21,182 nt of DNA. It comes from a virus. The stretch lies in the IMG/VR virus record IMGVR_UViG_3300032737_000092, positions 1 to 21,182 of that record; one strand, written 5' to 3'. Position 1 is the first letter of the stretch. Every line of letters starts with the position of its first letter. This document shows, piece by piece, positions 1 to 7,945 of this stretch. A model generated the notes under the pieces. It ran no database searches. It was not told the DNA's origin and worked only from the letters and a program-made list of their open reading frames with translations. The position numbers and the translations under genes are program-made.

Positions 1-262
1 ACCTTACAGCGGTCATTTGTGCAGCTTCACTGTTGTTTACAGTGAGATCTGTATCGGTCTGGATTGCTTCCGGATCTCCATCCAGAGGTTTCCAGAAAGG
101 AAAGTCAAAACTCTTTCCACCACCAGCCACAAGCCTCATGAGCTCAGGGCTTATTACAACAAGTCCAGAAGTGAAGATCACAGATCCAGTGGTCAACGCT
201 TCACGCATATATAATGCAAATAATTCAGGAATTACAACATCAGAAACTTTAGTTACAGCCAT
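1..262 (-). CDS. Major capsid protein, N-terminal part (gene runs off the left edge)
   Basis: The first 87 codons are present; the rest lies outside the window. The translation starts MAVTKVSDVVIPELFALYM and continues with an LMRLVAGGGKSFDFPFWKPL stretch. I recognise this N-terminus from Gp13-like siphovirus major capsid proteins, which usually open with 'VPELFNPYV...' followed by a 'GGGKTxxxPFW' segment; no database search was possible. The start at 262 is supported by an AGGAG site six bases upstream. It lies nine bases after the scaffold gene, the standard scaffold-capsid order. The protein would form the icosahedral shell. Confidence is limited by the truncation and by memory-based recognition. 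Confidence 0.85.
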   Translation of the reverse strand, partial: MAVTKVSDVVIPELFALYMREALTTGSVIFTSGLVVISPELMRLVAGGGKSFDFPFWKPLDGDPEAIQTDTDLTVNNSEAAQMTAVR

Positions 263-271
263 AGTATTCTC

Positions 272-979
272 CTATCGTCTATTTTTCACAAGAGTTGCAT
301 GCATTTGTGGATCCAACTCTTTGAATTTTTCAGGGTCATCTCTGAAGAGATTTGTCTTTTCTGATAGAGTATAATCTTTGTAAGCCTTTTCTTTGGGTGG
401 TGGTGTTCGGAGAGTATTGCTCCCCAACGGTTTCACATTTGCCATCCGTCTCTTAACTTCAGCTTCTACTGTATCAGCAATGATCTTAACGTTATCTGTC
501 TCAAACTTGGTAGTCATACCAACAATTAAATCCGGAAGAGTCTCGATATCAGCTTTCAATAAGTTCCTAGTTACTTCTTTTAAGTTCTCAGGTACTTTTG
601 AAACAGCAGCATCAATTTTAATCCGGAACTCTGAATCCTTATCATTCTTGTTTAGCCTTTCTTTCAGCTCCCGGATCTCTATTTGTTCCGGTGTTTCATT
701 CGGCTTAACTTCTTTGATAATATCTGCTTTCAACTGCTTGAATTCATCAGAATCTTTATAGGTAGTCTTGTAATTCTTGATTCGTTCTTCACTCTGACTG
801 TTAGCATAACTATCAAGATGAGATTTCAGGAGTGGAACGGTTGCAATAAAAGCCTTGGCTTCTTCAGCAGTTTTGATTGCAGATATTGGATTCAGTGTTG
901 AGACAAAAGTTTTTACACCTTCATCATCCTTGTTTGCTTCAAGATACGTTTTGATCTCTTCAACATTCTCTACAGGCAT
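272..979 (-). CDS. Phage capsid scaffold protein (DUF4355-like)
   Basis: This 235-residue, highly charged and mainly helical protein fits the size and composition of scaffold proteins in SPP1-like and related siphoviruses. Long Lys/Glu-rich helical stretches occupy about residues 50-180, and the C-terminal third carries a Pro-rich turn (TPPPKEK) before a basic tail (VKNRR). Basic C-terminal tails of scaffolds often contact the coat protein. GAGGAG lies seven bases before the ATG. The position directly before the major capsid gene is the strongest evidence for the role. It would be a temporary internal core during procapsid assembly. A promoter-like sequence about 110-150 bases upstream may raise expression of this gene and the capsid gene together. 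Confidence 0.85.
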   Translation of the reverse strand: MPVENVEEIKTYLEANKDDEGVKTFVSTLNPISAIKTAEEAKAFIATVPLLKSHLDSYANSQSEERIKNYKTTYKDSDEFKQLKADIIKEVKPNETPEQIEIRELKERLNKNDKDSEFRIKIDAAVSKVPENLKEVTRNLLKADIETLPDLIVGMTTKFETDNVKIIADTVEAEVKRRMANVKPLGSNTLRTPPPKEKAYKDYTLSEKTNLFRDDPEKFKELDPQMHATLVKNRR

Positions 980-1056
980 TTAATTTTCTCCTCAATTTTC
1001 TTCCCAGTTCCAGCCCACATTGCAAGCCCGTTTGCACAGTCAAGCTCCTCAGTCAT
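970..1056 (-). CDS. Possible 28-residue ORF ahead of scaffold gene
   Basis: A short reading frame, MTEELDCANGLAMWAGTGKK and eight more residues, begins at 1056 and ends in TAG overlapping the scaffold start by ten bases. The upstream AGGG lies only one base from the ATG, which is poor spacing for a ribosome site. The overlap with the scaffold start is like that of other coupled genes here. I do not recognise the peptide. It may be a translated leader or chance. Confidence 0.2.
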   Translation of the reverse strand: MTEELDCANGLAMWAGTGKKIEEKIKCL

Positions 1057-1088
1057 TCCCTGGCCTTTATAATACTTATAATATGTTA

Positions 1089-1130
1089 AGCATACATCTG
1101 TTGAGTATACCTGTCAAGATAACTTGTCAA
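1089..1130 (-). promoter_or_regulatory. Sigma-70-type promoter(s) reading into scaffold and capsid genes
   Basis: On the minus strand TTGACA (1112-1117) is followed after 17 bases by TATGCT (1089-1094). A second TTGACA (1125-1130) lies 13 bases upstream in direct repeat and is followed after 15 bases by TATACT (1104-1109). The elements sit just after the stop of the 53-residue gene, with little coding before the scaffold gene. A promoter here would give extra scaffold and major capsid transcript relative to portal and terminase, in line with their high copy numbers in the head. Activity is inferred from the sequence match only. Confidence 0.55.
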
Positions 1131-1136
1131 GGCTCC

Positions 1137-1298
1137 TCAATAGTCATAATCCTCATTTGTTTCAGGCACAAAAGGTTTGTTTTCTTTGATACTTTTCTCT
1201 ATCTGAGCATCAATTTCTTCCGCACTCATTCCCATTACCAGGAACATAGGGAAGTTCTCTCCAAACTTTTCAACATACTTTGTTAGTAAATCAGCCAT
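1137..1298 (-). CDS. Small conserved phage head-region protein, 53 aa
   Basis: A 53-residue frame starts MADLLTKYVEKFGENFPMFL and ends NEDYDY with TGA. It begins directly after the TAA of the MuF-type gene. The pattern 'KYxEKFGENFPxFxxMGM...EExxxxIxxxxKENKPF' is one I have seen in short unnamed proteins lying between minor head and scaffold genes of Firmicutes-type siphoviruses. Its function is unknown. The GGGG at about eight bases before the ATG could act as a weak ribosome site, and coupling to the previous stop is likely. It is acidic at the C-terminus and has no membrane segment. Confidence 0.7.
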   Translation of the reverse strand: MADLLTKYVEKFGENFPMFLVMGMSAEEIDAQIEKSIKENKPFVPETNEDYDY

Positions 1299-3122
1299 TT
1301 ATAACCCCTTTATCATTTCTTGGAATACCTTATAAGATTTAGGTATGTATTTCTTAAAAGTCTCTAACTCAATGGGGTTTGAAAAGGTTGCATCAAACAT
1401 CTCAGCAAAAGCTTCTTTCCCTACTCTTCCAGCATCTCTCTTCCAGTAGGCTTTTCCATGTCCAAATCCTGCTTGTATGTCTCCCTTAGTTGAGCCCTCT
1501 AGTATATCACTGAAATTCCTCTTTTCAAGAATAGGAAGATCAGAGATTTCTTTTTGTAGCTGTCTACGTGCAAAAAACTTTCTGTATCTAACTTTTTGAG
1601 GTACTATGCCTTGATCCTTCCACCTGTTATAGCTCCAACTATCCAAGTAATTATTATCTAGCAACCACTTATAATCTGTTTGATGAGCATTAAGACTGGC
1701 TTTAATTTTCACACCATAACCATCAATCCTATCAGCAATTTCCTTATTTATGGTTTTAGTATATAAACCATCCTTATAAACATTTGAATACCCTGTAAAT
1801 ACATGGCCTTTTTCTCTTGCAATAGCATAATCAATTGCATGGCCTGATTCATGGAATACGGTTTGAGCCTTTGCATTATATTTCCCAGCAACCATCTCTT
1901 TTTTCAGGTTAAAGCTGATATCTCCCTTACCAGGGTTGTAATATGCCGTTTTCCTGAGGTTGATATTTCCTACTTTTATCTGATCTTCATACTTATCCCA
2001 AACCCTAGCAAGTTCTGTATCAGGGCTTTTGTCAATCAAATCATGCAGAGTATCGTAATGCTCTTTGCCTATGTTTTTCGATAAATTAGAATTATAATTC
2101 CTTGCTATTGTTTCGGGAGCTTTTGGAGCTGCTTTCTTAATTTTTGCTTTAGCCTTAGTTTTTCCTGCCGGTTTCTCCCCGGGAAGAGGCTTCCCATTAA
2201 TATCAAGCCCTTTATTCTTCATCCACTCCTCATAGGAGGTTCTACCCTCAATGTCCTCCCAGGATCCATCCAGTTTCCTGGCTCTTCTGGTATCAGGAGA
2301 GAATCCATAAGGATCTGAGCGTTTGTAGCATCTGCATTGGATATCTTGAGCAGCAATTCCGGATCTACGGGGTGTTTTCGTTTGCCCTCCGGAAGCAAAG
2401 AGAAAATAATCCTCTTCATTTGGGTGTGTTTGGTCAAGCAGCCTATGGTCAATCCTGGTAACACCATCAAGAGAGGCATCCCAGGTGTCAGTAAGCTCAA
2501 CACCTGCATCAACGGCAACATCCCTTGCCTGATCATCTCCGATTGAATAAGCCCTGAGCCGTTCAGTTCTCGCTGTCATAACTGCACGATTCTTAGCAGT
2601 TGAATAAATATCATCAACCCCTTTGAGGGCTCTGGCTGTTTCTGGAATTCCTTTTCCTGCAGCTTCTGCTTCTGCAATGACATTCTGAACTTTCTTATTA
2701 AGCCTTTTCTTCTCTTTAGCGGTTCTCTTCTGGAAGGTTAATCCTCCCACTTCCTTAGTTACTGCAGCGTTTACTGCCCTCTGGTTTAAAGTACTGTATC
2801 CAAGTGCATATTGATCACTCCTGCCTATATTTGACCAACGTTCGTATGAGTAACCGTTTTTATAATATGTTTGCCTGAGAGCATCCTCTGAGGATATCCT
2901 GATAAGCTCCCTTGATTGATCTGTAAGAGCAGATAGTTCCCTAGTGAGATCTGATTCAAGCTTTTTGAGCTGTGTTTTTGTAATCTCTGATTTATACCGG
3001 GATAATTTGGATCTCACATTTTTTAAGGATCTGTTATAGATAGCAATGAGGCGCTTATTCAGCGCCTCTGTTTCCCTTAACGCCTTGTTAAATGTCCTAG
3101 CTTGAGCGCTCTCAAGAGCCAT
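1299..3122 (-). CDS. MuF/SPP1 gp7-type minor head protein with C-terminal zinc-metallopeptidase-like domain
   Basis: This 607-residue protein is about twice the length of a plain SPP1 gp7-like head protein. Residues 1-165 are helical and basic. Residues about 170-265 match the Phage_Mu_F domain, with the TDTWDASLDG stretch (211-220), R223, H226 and the end signature DIQCRC (260-265). A Lys/Ala/Pro-rich linker follows (310-338). The C-terminal domain has HESGH (424-428), the HExxH zinc motif, and a later GKEAFAEMF segment (568-576) whose E570 or E574 could be the third ligand, as in lethal-factor-like peptidases. Family knowledge: MuF proteins enter the capsid and some carry toxin domains. Inference: a virion-borne peptidase delivered with the DNA. 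It follows the portal gene, whose GAGGAG end supplies its ribosome site. Confidence 0.85.
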   Translation of the reverse strand: MALESAQARTFNKALRETEALNKRLIAIYNRSLKNVRSKLSRYKSEITKTQLKKLESDLTRELSALTDQSRELIRISSEDALRQTYYKNGYSYERWSNIGRSDQYALGYSTLNQRAVNAAVTKEVGGLTFQKRTAKEKKRLNKKVQNVIAEAEAAGKGIPETARALKGVDDIYSTAKNRAVMTARTERLRAYSIGDDQARDVAVDAGVELTDTWDASLDGVTRIDHRLLDQTHPNEEDYFLFASGGQTKTPRRSGIAAQDIQCRCYKRSDPYGFSPDTRRARKLDGSWEDIEGRTSYEEWMKNKGLDINGKPLPGEKPAGKTKAKAKIKKAAPKAPETIARNYNSNLSKNIGKEHYDTLHDLIDKSPDTELARVWDKYEDQIKVGNINLRKTAYYNPGKGDISFNLKKEMVAGKYNAKAQTVFHESGHAIDYAIAREKGHVFTGYSNVYKDGLYTKTINKEIADRIDGYGVKIKASLNAHQTDYKWLLDNNYLDSWSYNRWKDQGIVPQKVRYRKFFARRQLQKEISDLPILEKRNFSDILEGSTKGDIQAGFGHGKAYWKRDAGRVGKEAFAEMFDATFSNPIELETFKKYIPKSYKVFQEMIKGL

Positions 3123-3125
3123 TTA

Positions 3126-4700
3126 TTACTCCTCTGGTATTCGAGGCTCAACTACACCACCAAACTCTGCAGCAGATTTCTTTCCAAGTTCAGCAATATA
3201 GGCATCAACTACGGCAATAGATGCTTCCTTATCGAGTCCATAAACTTTCATCAAAGCATATTCAAGTCCAGCTGCTCCGGTAAGGGTTTCCAGCTCTTCT
3301 GCTTTTGCCTGGTCATCAACGGGTATGGTTCTTTTGAATGATATTTCAGGAGATTTCTGTGCAGCATAGATAGCTGAAAACTTAGCCTCTCCCTTATTTG
3401 CCATATTGATCAACCGGATCCGGTTATATAGCCATTCCTGCACATAAGCCTGAACCTCAGAGGCTTTGTTCTCCATCGTGAAGATTCTCCATTTAGCTGC
3501 AACTCCGGAGATAGATCCTTTGAAGTTCTCATCATTAGGATTCACAATCTCCATCATATCATAGGAAAGTCTCTCAAACCGGTCAAAGGCTCCAAAGATG
3601 AAAACAGCATCCATTTCTTTTACAAGCCATTTGACAAAGGCATCAGGAGAAATACCATCAAGGCCATCTAAAACTTTTACTTTCTTGAGCGCCTTAATCC
3701 TTTCTGATTGAGTTTCAAGCTCATTCCCATCTTCATCTTCAACGGGAACATCCAGGAAGCCTGACATTACAAGGATAGCATTTGCAAAGCCGGCAAGCTC
3801 ATCAGCAATATCCTCAGATATCGTTTTATCTGCCTGGTCAATTAGCGGTTTTACATGATCAAAGAAATTGATCTGAGCATCATTAGTTTCTAGTACATTA
3901 ACCGGAACAAAACCATAAGTTATCTTATCTTCCAAGGTTTCCCGAAACATATGCTCTCCAGACTTCTCTTCATCAAGTTTCATACTGGTAAGATTGAACG
4001 GAATATTATCATCCATCTGTGTATAGGTTTTCTTTGTCTGGTTTGTGTCCTTATATCCGCTCCCTGTTTTAGCAGTTGCGGTTGTTGCTGAGCATACATA
4101 TACATCAATTCGATTAGGATAATACACATTGATTTGCCCTGATTTATCAGGAAGCGCTATGTAATTAATGGCCCAGTCCACCCCATTTCTCTTAGGATCA
4201 ATATGGATTATCATGCTCTCAGGTTTTACCTTGATAAACATAGCCTCTTTGGTTCCCGGCTCAATAAATAGCACCTCAAAGGCATAAACAAAGGAAAGCG
4301 CATCTTTCAAGGATTGAAGATTATGCACCTCCTCATTGTTGTCTGCAAATATGGCATCATAGAATCTCTGGAAGGTTTCATCTTTATCATTCTCATCCTC
4401 TTTAACTTTTGCCCTATCTTCCAAACTCATTCCATCAGTTGATTTCTTTTTAAACTGGTATTGAATATTCCCAGGCTTTGCCATGTACCCGGAGAAGATA
4501 GATACGCCCTTTTTTGCAAGAGGAACAGCAATCTTGGATTGAGAATCAGATTGAGTGGTTCCAATGACATTTTTACCATCTGCATACTTTCGCTGCTCTT
4601 TCAAGATTCTGAGCCTGGCAACATCTTGCTTAATATAGGATTGAATTTCTGGTATGCTCAAGGGTTCTATATTTGCAATATCATATCCTGCTAATTTCAT
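3126..4700 (-). CDS. Portal protein (SPP1 gp6-like)
   Basis: The 524-residue product fits the Phage_prot_Gp6 portal family in length and layout. The N-terminus has the usual 'I..YI..DV.RL..LKEQRKYADGKNVIG' pattern, followed by a VPLAKKGVSIFSGYMAKPGN segment (79-98) and the ring-core region, and ends with an acidic EPRIPEE tail. Portal proteins form the dodecamer at one capsid vertex through which DNA enters and leaves, and contact terminase and the MuF-type protein. The gene lies between large terminase and the MuF gene, as expected. The start at 4700 has AGGAG six bases upstream. Identification rests on sequence pattern and order together. Confidence 0.9.
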   Translation of the reverse strand: MKLAGYDIANIEPLSIPEIQSYIKQDVARLRILKEQRKYADGKNVIGTTQSDSQSKIAVPLAKKGVSIFSGYMAKPGNIQYQFKKKSTDGMSLEDRAKVKEDENDKDETFQRFYDAIFADNNEEVHNLQSLKDALSFVYAFEVLFIEPGTKEAMFIKVKPESMIIHIDPKRNGVDWAINYIALPDKSGQINVYYPNRIDVYVCSATTATAKTGSGYKDTNQTKKTYTQMDDNIPFNLTSMKLDEEKSGEHMFRETLEDKITYGFVPVNVLETNDAQINFFDHVKPLIDQADKTISEDIADELAGFANAILVMSGFLDVPVEDEDGNELETQSERIKALKKVKVLDGLDGISPDAFVKWLVKEMDAVFIFGAFDRFERLSYDMMEIVNPNDENFKGSISGVAAKWRIFTMENKASEVQAYVQEWLYNRIRLINMANKGEAKFSAIYAAQKSPEISFKRTIPVDDQAKAEELETLTGAAGLEYALMKVYGLDKEASIAVVDAYIAELGKKSAAEFGGVVEPRIPEE

Positions 4701-4752
4701 CTTATGCTCCTGGTTCCTCTCTTGGTCTAGGGAAATTATAACTCAATGATCA

Positions 4753-6153
4753 CTAATCGTCTACCTTTCCTTTTTTACCTCTTTTGTCTCTCTGGGAAAA
4801 CCATCTCATTGCATCTATCTCAAGCGCGTAAATGGTTGAATCTATGGTATGGTCATTTCCATCTTCCGGAATGTTCTGTATCACTCCCCGGCTATCAATC
4901 TGCCATTTCCATTTAGCAAACTCCCGTGCTGCAGTAGGGCAATTAGTTTTATGTATGTAAATATGATCAAAATGCTTGAGATAATCGATCATTGAATTCT
5001 TATAGGCTCCAGCTTTCCGCTGCCTCCGGGAATTCATAACATTCTTCCGGGCTCCCATGATGGGAACGTGCAGCACGGTAATGAGCTTCCGGATAAGGTC
5101 CGGCCGGGAAGAATCTCCAACTCTCCTGGAGGCTTTCCGGATAAGATCCTTATTATCTTCCATCTGGTTGATATAGGGATCTATATTCCCGGTATAATTC
5201 ATCAGTTCATGGGGTATATACAGATCATTCCCGTCAACATATGACCAAGTATTTGCATAGGGATCTGCTCCACCGTTTGAGAAATCAAGCCCCATTCTCC
5301 AGGCAATTGAATTATCCGGTTCATATTCACATACCCGGATATTCCTCATAATTGTTGCTTCGGTTATCTCCAGGAACTTACCCTCCCATATCCACTCATA
5401 CTCATCTTTGGATAAGTGCTTTTCGTCATAGTCCTTGAGTGCCTTGAGCACATCAGTAAAAAACGGGTTATCTCTCCAGCTGATTCTCTTCACCACGGAT
5501 CCAGGAAACGCTTTCATGATATCACCTGCAGTATCAACACCATCTTTCTCAATGAATCGCTGACTGGTAGGATCTTCACGCTCAAAAGGGTTGAATATAA
5601 CCCAGATCTGACTGCCAGGCTTTCTGATTGTGGGAAGGATTATCTTCCAACTCTTCTCTGATACGTCCTGAGCCTCTTCAATAAACATGATATCAGCATC
5701 ATCAAAGGATTTGAAAGTATTGATGTTATGAGCAAGTAAACCCACAAAATGAAAAGAGGATCCGGTTCTTTCGTTCCGGATCTCTTCCCCCGTGATAACA
5801 AACTGCTTATCTAGTCCAAGGTTTGAAATCCATTTCTCAATTACTGATTTGCTTGAGTCCTTGATTGAAGTCTTTGTTTCTCTAGCGCAAACCACCTTTA
5901 GCTTGCTGTCGTTTGCCATTAGCACAAGATTCTGAGAGAGTGATTCTGATTTTGCAGCTCCACGGCCTGAATTATAGCATTTAAAATGCCCTGGCTGAAA
6001 TAGATCTTCAAAAACTAACGGGGTCCGGGTAATTCTGAGCCCTGCGCTTGGAAATTCTTCATAAGGAATGATCATCTCTAATGAGAAATCAACTCCCAGG
6101 GCTTTTGCCTGAGAGCTGATCCATCTGGTTTCCTGAGCGGTTAATGTTCTCAA
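4753..6153 (-). CDS. terL: Terminase large subunit
   Basis: The 466-residue protein has both terminase domains. In the ATPase part, GRGAAKS (63-69) is the variant Walker A and IMFIEEAQ (155-162) the Walker B with catalytic Glu. In the nuclease part, the acidic residues are D290 in GLDFSNGGADP, D347 in GDSSRPD and D434/D438 in NDHTID. It resembles PBSX/SPP1-type large terminases. It would cut concatemers and drive DNA into the procapsid through the portal. The start is a TTG at 6153: GAGG lies eight bases upstream and overlaps the end of the preceding gene; the next in-frame ATG (residue 27) would remove conserved N-terminal sequence. The gene ends in TAG, 52 bases before the portal gene. Confidence 0.95.
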   Translation of the reverse strand: MRTLTAQETRWISSQAKALGVDFSLEMIIPYEEFPSAGLRITRTPLVFEDLFQPGHFKCYNSGRGAAKSESLSQNLVLMANDSKLKVVCARETKTSIKDSSKSVIEKWISNLGLDKQFVITGEEIRNERTGSSFHFVGLLAHNINTFKSFDDADIMFIEEAQDVSEKSWKIILPTIRKPGSQIWVIFNPFEREDPTSQRFIEKDGVDTAGDIMKAFPGSVVKRISWRDNPFFTDVLKALKDYDEKHLSKDEYEWIWEGKFLEITEATIMRNIRVCEYEPDNSIAWRMGLDFSNGGADPYANTWSYVDGNDLYIPHELMNYTGNIDPYINQMEDNKDLIRKASRRVGDSSRPDLIRKLITVLHVPIMGARKNVMNSRRQRKAGAYKNSMIDYLKHFDHIYIHKTNCPTAAREFAKWKWQIDSRGVIQNIPEDGNDHTIDSTIYALEIDAMRWFSQRDKRGKKGKVDD

Positions 6154-6156
6154 TTA

Positions 6157-6393
6157 TTATTCCTCAAACTGAGGCTTTTTTGCATGGATCCGTTGTGGTT
6201 GAAGTGGCTTATTGAATGTCATTAAATTAAGCCAAACTTTCCCATGAATGAGCACCATCAATCTCTCTTTCCATGATAAAGCCCAGCATGAAGTGACATC
6301 CCCGGATTTTGATTTGTGAACCGGCAACGGGAGATATTCTGGCTGATCTTTCGCATAGGTTACGTTTACTTCTTTGAACTCTATTGGATTCAT
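6157..6393 (-). CDS. Conserved small phage protein next to terminase, 78 aa
   Basis: The 78-residue product has the pattern 'EFKEVNVTYAKDQPEYLPLP..........VTSCWALSWKERLMVLIHGKVWL...TFNKPLQPQ'. I recognise this pattern from short unnamed phage and prophage proteins that often lie near terminase genes. The middle 'WKERLMVLIHGKVWL' is amphipathic and aromatic. It contains no clear catalytic motif and its function is unknown. AGAAGG precedes the ATG by seven bases, and its last codons provide the ribosome site of terL, so the two are probably translationally coupled. Confidence 0.75.
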   Translation of the reverse strand: MNPIEFKEVNVTYAKDQPEYLPLPVHKSKSGDVTSCWALSWKERLMVLIHGKVWLNLMTFNKPLQPQRIHAKKPQFEE

Positions 6394-6395
6394 GA

Positions 6396-6896
6396 TTATA
6401 CCTTCTTGAAATCTTTTAGATCCGGGGTATTATTCTGCTTCTTCCTTCTCTTATTTGCTTGAAACCGATCAATGTACTTATTCAGCCTGTTCACCTTTTT
6501 AATTGCAATTCTATCAAAGAAATCTGGATCATCAGCACCAAATACAAAGCAGAGAGAAATCTGTGTAATCCAAAGATCAACAATCTCTTCACGGATATTT
6601 TCAAGATCATGAGGCGTTCCATCTGCAAGATTAAACCTTGCTAATGCTGCCGTAAGCTCTCCCATCTCCTCAATTGCTTTAGTTACTTGGTTCTTTATCC
6701 CAAACTCTTCCAGGGCTCTCCTTGCTGCAGTCCTTGCCAGAAATTCAACTGATACATCCTCACCAATACCAAGCTTCTCTGCCAGGTTCTCAATAGGCTC
6801 CATATCTTCTGGAATATCAACCTTTTGAGTAACAGGATCAAGCAGTTGAGGATTACCAAACTTCTCTACACTATTAACTTTTTCCTTTTCTTTCAT
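6396..6896 (-). CDS. MazG-like nucleotide pyrophosphohydrolase
   Basis: The 166-residue, mostly helical protein carries the paired acidic motifs of the all-alpha NTP-pyrophosphatase (MazG-like) superfamily: E77xxE80 in AIEEMGEL and E104xxD107 in REEIVD. The segment 'NIREEIVDLWITQISLCFVFG' is typical of phage members. The N-terminal 50 residues are an extra charged region, and the C-terminus is very basic (QANKRRKK). Such enzymes hydrolyse (d)NTPs to monophosphates and can clean nucleotide pools or lower alarmone levels; the actual substrate cannot be read from sequence. It lies between the two terminase genes, an unusual place for a nucleotide enzyme. GAGAGG lies six bases before the ATG. Confidence 0.85.
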   Translation of the reverse strand: MKEKEKVNSVEKFGNPQLLDPVTQKVDIPEDMEPIENLAEKLGIGEDVSVEFLARTAARRALEEFGIKNQVTKAIEEMGELTAALARFNLADGTPHDLENIREEIVDLWITQISLCFVFGADDPDFFDRIAIKKVNRLNKYIDRFQANKRRKKQNNTPDLKDFKKV

Positions 6897-6911
6897 AATA
6901 TACCTCTCTTT

Positions 6912-7493
6912 TTATTTTTCGGGAACCTCAGTTCCCTTGAATGGTATGAATCCAGAAACCCCGTTTTTATTCCCTTCAGGGTTTCCATCCCTGATAGTAT
7001 GATCAACTTTGTCATTGAAAAACCCGCCTATCCGGTTAAGCTGCTCAATGGCATTGTTCTGATTAGCATAAGTTACCTTGATTCCATCCTTTTTCTGTTC
7101 AATGCTTGCAACTGCATAACCGTGCTTGAAATCTTTTGTATCCTTTACGGTAACTCTTTGCCCCTGTCTGGTTTCTGTTTTCCCGGTATCTTTGCCTTTT
7201 TTATTAAAAATTGGAACCTGATAATCATATGTTTCTATTTTAACATCATCGGTAACATCAGCAATGGCAATGGCTTTAAGCTTATGGATGAGCTCATATT
7301 CAAGCCCTTCTTTCTCTTTTTCAAGTAGCTTAGAAGCTAGTTTTTTAAGATATTCCTTTATTTCAGCATTTTTCAACAGCCGGGATCCTTGTGAATATGC
7401 TGACCTAGGAGAGTACTTTGCCCGGATAGCAGAATTAGTAATGTGTCCACATTTCAAATACTCTCTGCAGAACTTCTTACGCTTTTCAGTCAT
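6912..7493 (-). CDS. terS: Terminase small subunit (Terminase_2-like)
   Basis: The 193-residue protein has an N-terminal helix-turn-helix region of the Terminase_2 type: 'KRKKFCREYL....ITNSAIRAKYSPRSAYSQGSRLLKN' (about residues 4-42). This is followed by a helical 'EYLKKLASKLLEKEKEGLEYELIHKLKAIAIAD' and a tail with 'NNAIEQLNRIGGFF', all standard for this family. It would bind pac/cos DNA and deliver it to the large subunit. It precedes the packaging genes in transcription order but is separated from terL by two small genes. The ribosome site (AGAGG) is about 11 bases upstream of the ATG, longer than usual. Confidence 0.9.
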   Translation of the reverse strand: MTEKRKKFCREYLKCGHITNSAIRAKYSPRSAYSQGSRLLKNAEIKEYLKKLASKLLEKEKEGLEYELIHKLKAIAIADVTDDVKIETYDYQVPIFNKKGKDTGKTETRQGQRVTVKDTKDFKHGYAVASIEQKKDGIKVTYANQNNAIEQLNRIGGFFNDKVDHTIRDGNPEGNKNGVSGFIPFKGTEVPEK

Positions 7494-7530
7494 AAATATA
7501 CACTACCTCTTGATTGATTAATTAGCAAGG

Positions 7531-7869
7531 TTATACCTTTGAATCTAATACCTGACTGTTTTTTTCAGTTACTAATGGTTTTGCCTGTAGTGCTTCTTCT
7601 GCTTTTTTACCAACATCTTTAGCAAGTCTATTTCTTGCATTTTTTCCATCTTCTCCAATCCTGTTACAATCACCACTATTAATTTTATAAAATTCAAGTG
7701 CTTCTCTCAGCCGTTCATTCTCGGCTTTCAGCTTACGGTTTTCTGAAGTAATTTTTAAAAAAGCATTGTTCATTTTCTCGCTATAGGCAGTTTCTTTAAA
7801 ATAGGAGGGAATACCCGATGGTGGATTTTCCTCTATCAAATCTTTCATATACTTGTCTCTATCACTCAT
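7531..7869 (-). CDS. Phage protein with short coiled coil, 112 aa, unknown function
   Basis: The product has a short leucine-patterned coiled coil (about residues 42-62, 'ENRKLKAENERLREALEFY') followed by a region ending KKAEEALQAK. Phages often encode unnamed proteins with the pattern 'LKAENERLREALEFYA.......GKKAREAL', and this fits. No catalytic residues stand out. GAGGAAGG lies six bases before the ATG. The gene lies between the replication and packaging regions and has its own upstream gap of 76 bases with a TTGACA element, so it may mark the start of a separate transcript. Confidence 0.65.
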   Translation of the reverse strand: MSDRDKYMKDLIEENPPSGIPSYFKETAYSEKMNNAFLKITSENRKLKAENERLREALEFYKINSGDCNRIGEDGKNARNRLAKDVGKKAEEALQAKPLVTEKNSQVLDSKV

Positions 7870-7899
7870 ATCTTACCTTCCTCTTTTTTGGCATTTCTG

Positions 7900-7928
7900 C
7901 CTAAAATTATTCATATTCTATTTGTCAA
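7900..7928 (-). promoter_or_regulatory. Weak promoter candidate before the packaging genes
   Basis: The gap between the replication gene and the packaging block contains TTGACA on the minus strand (7923-7928). At 17 bases spacing the -10 position reads TTTAGG (7900-7905), a poor match. The -35 match and the position are the only support. Confidence 0.25.
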
Positions 7929-7945
7929 ATCGTGGTAAATTATTC

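Noticed and set aside
1020-1286. Plus-strand open frame of 88 codons in the gap before the scaffold gene
   Set aside because: It runs opposite to the 53-residue gene and the promoter, has no ribosome site and no recognisable composition; treated as antisense shadow.
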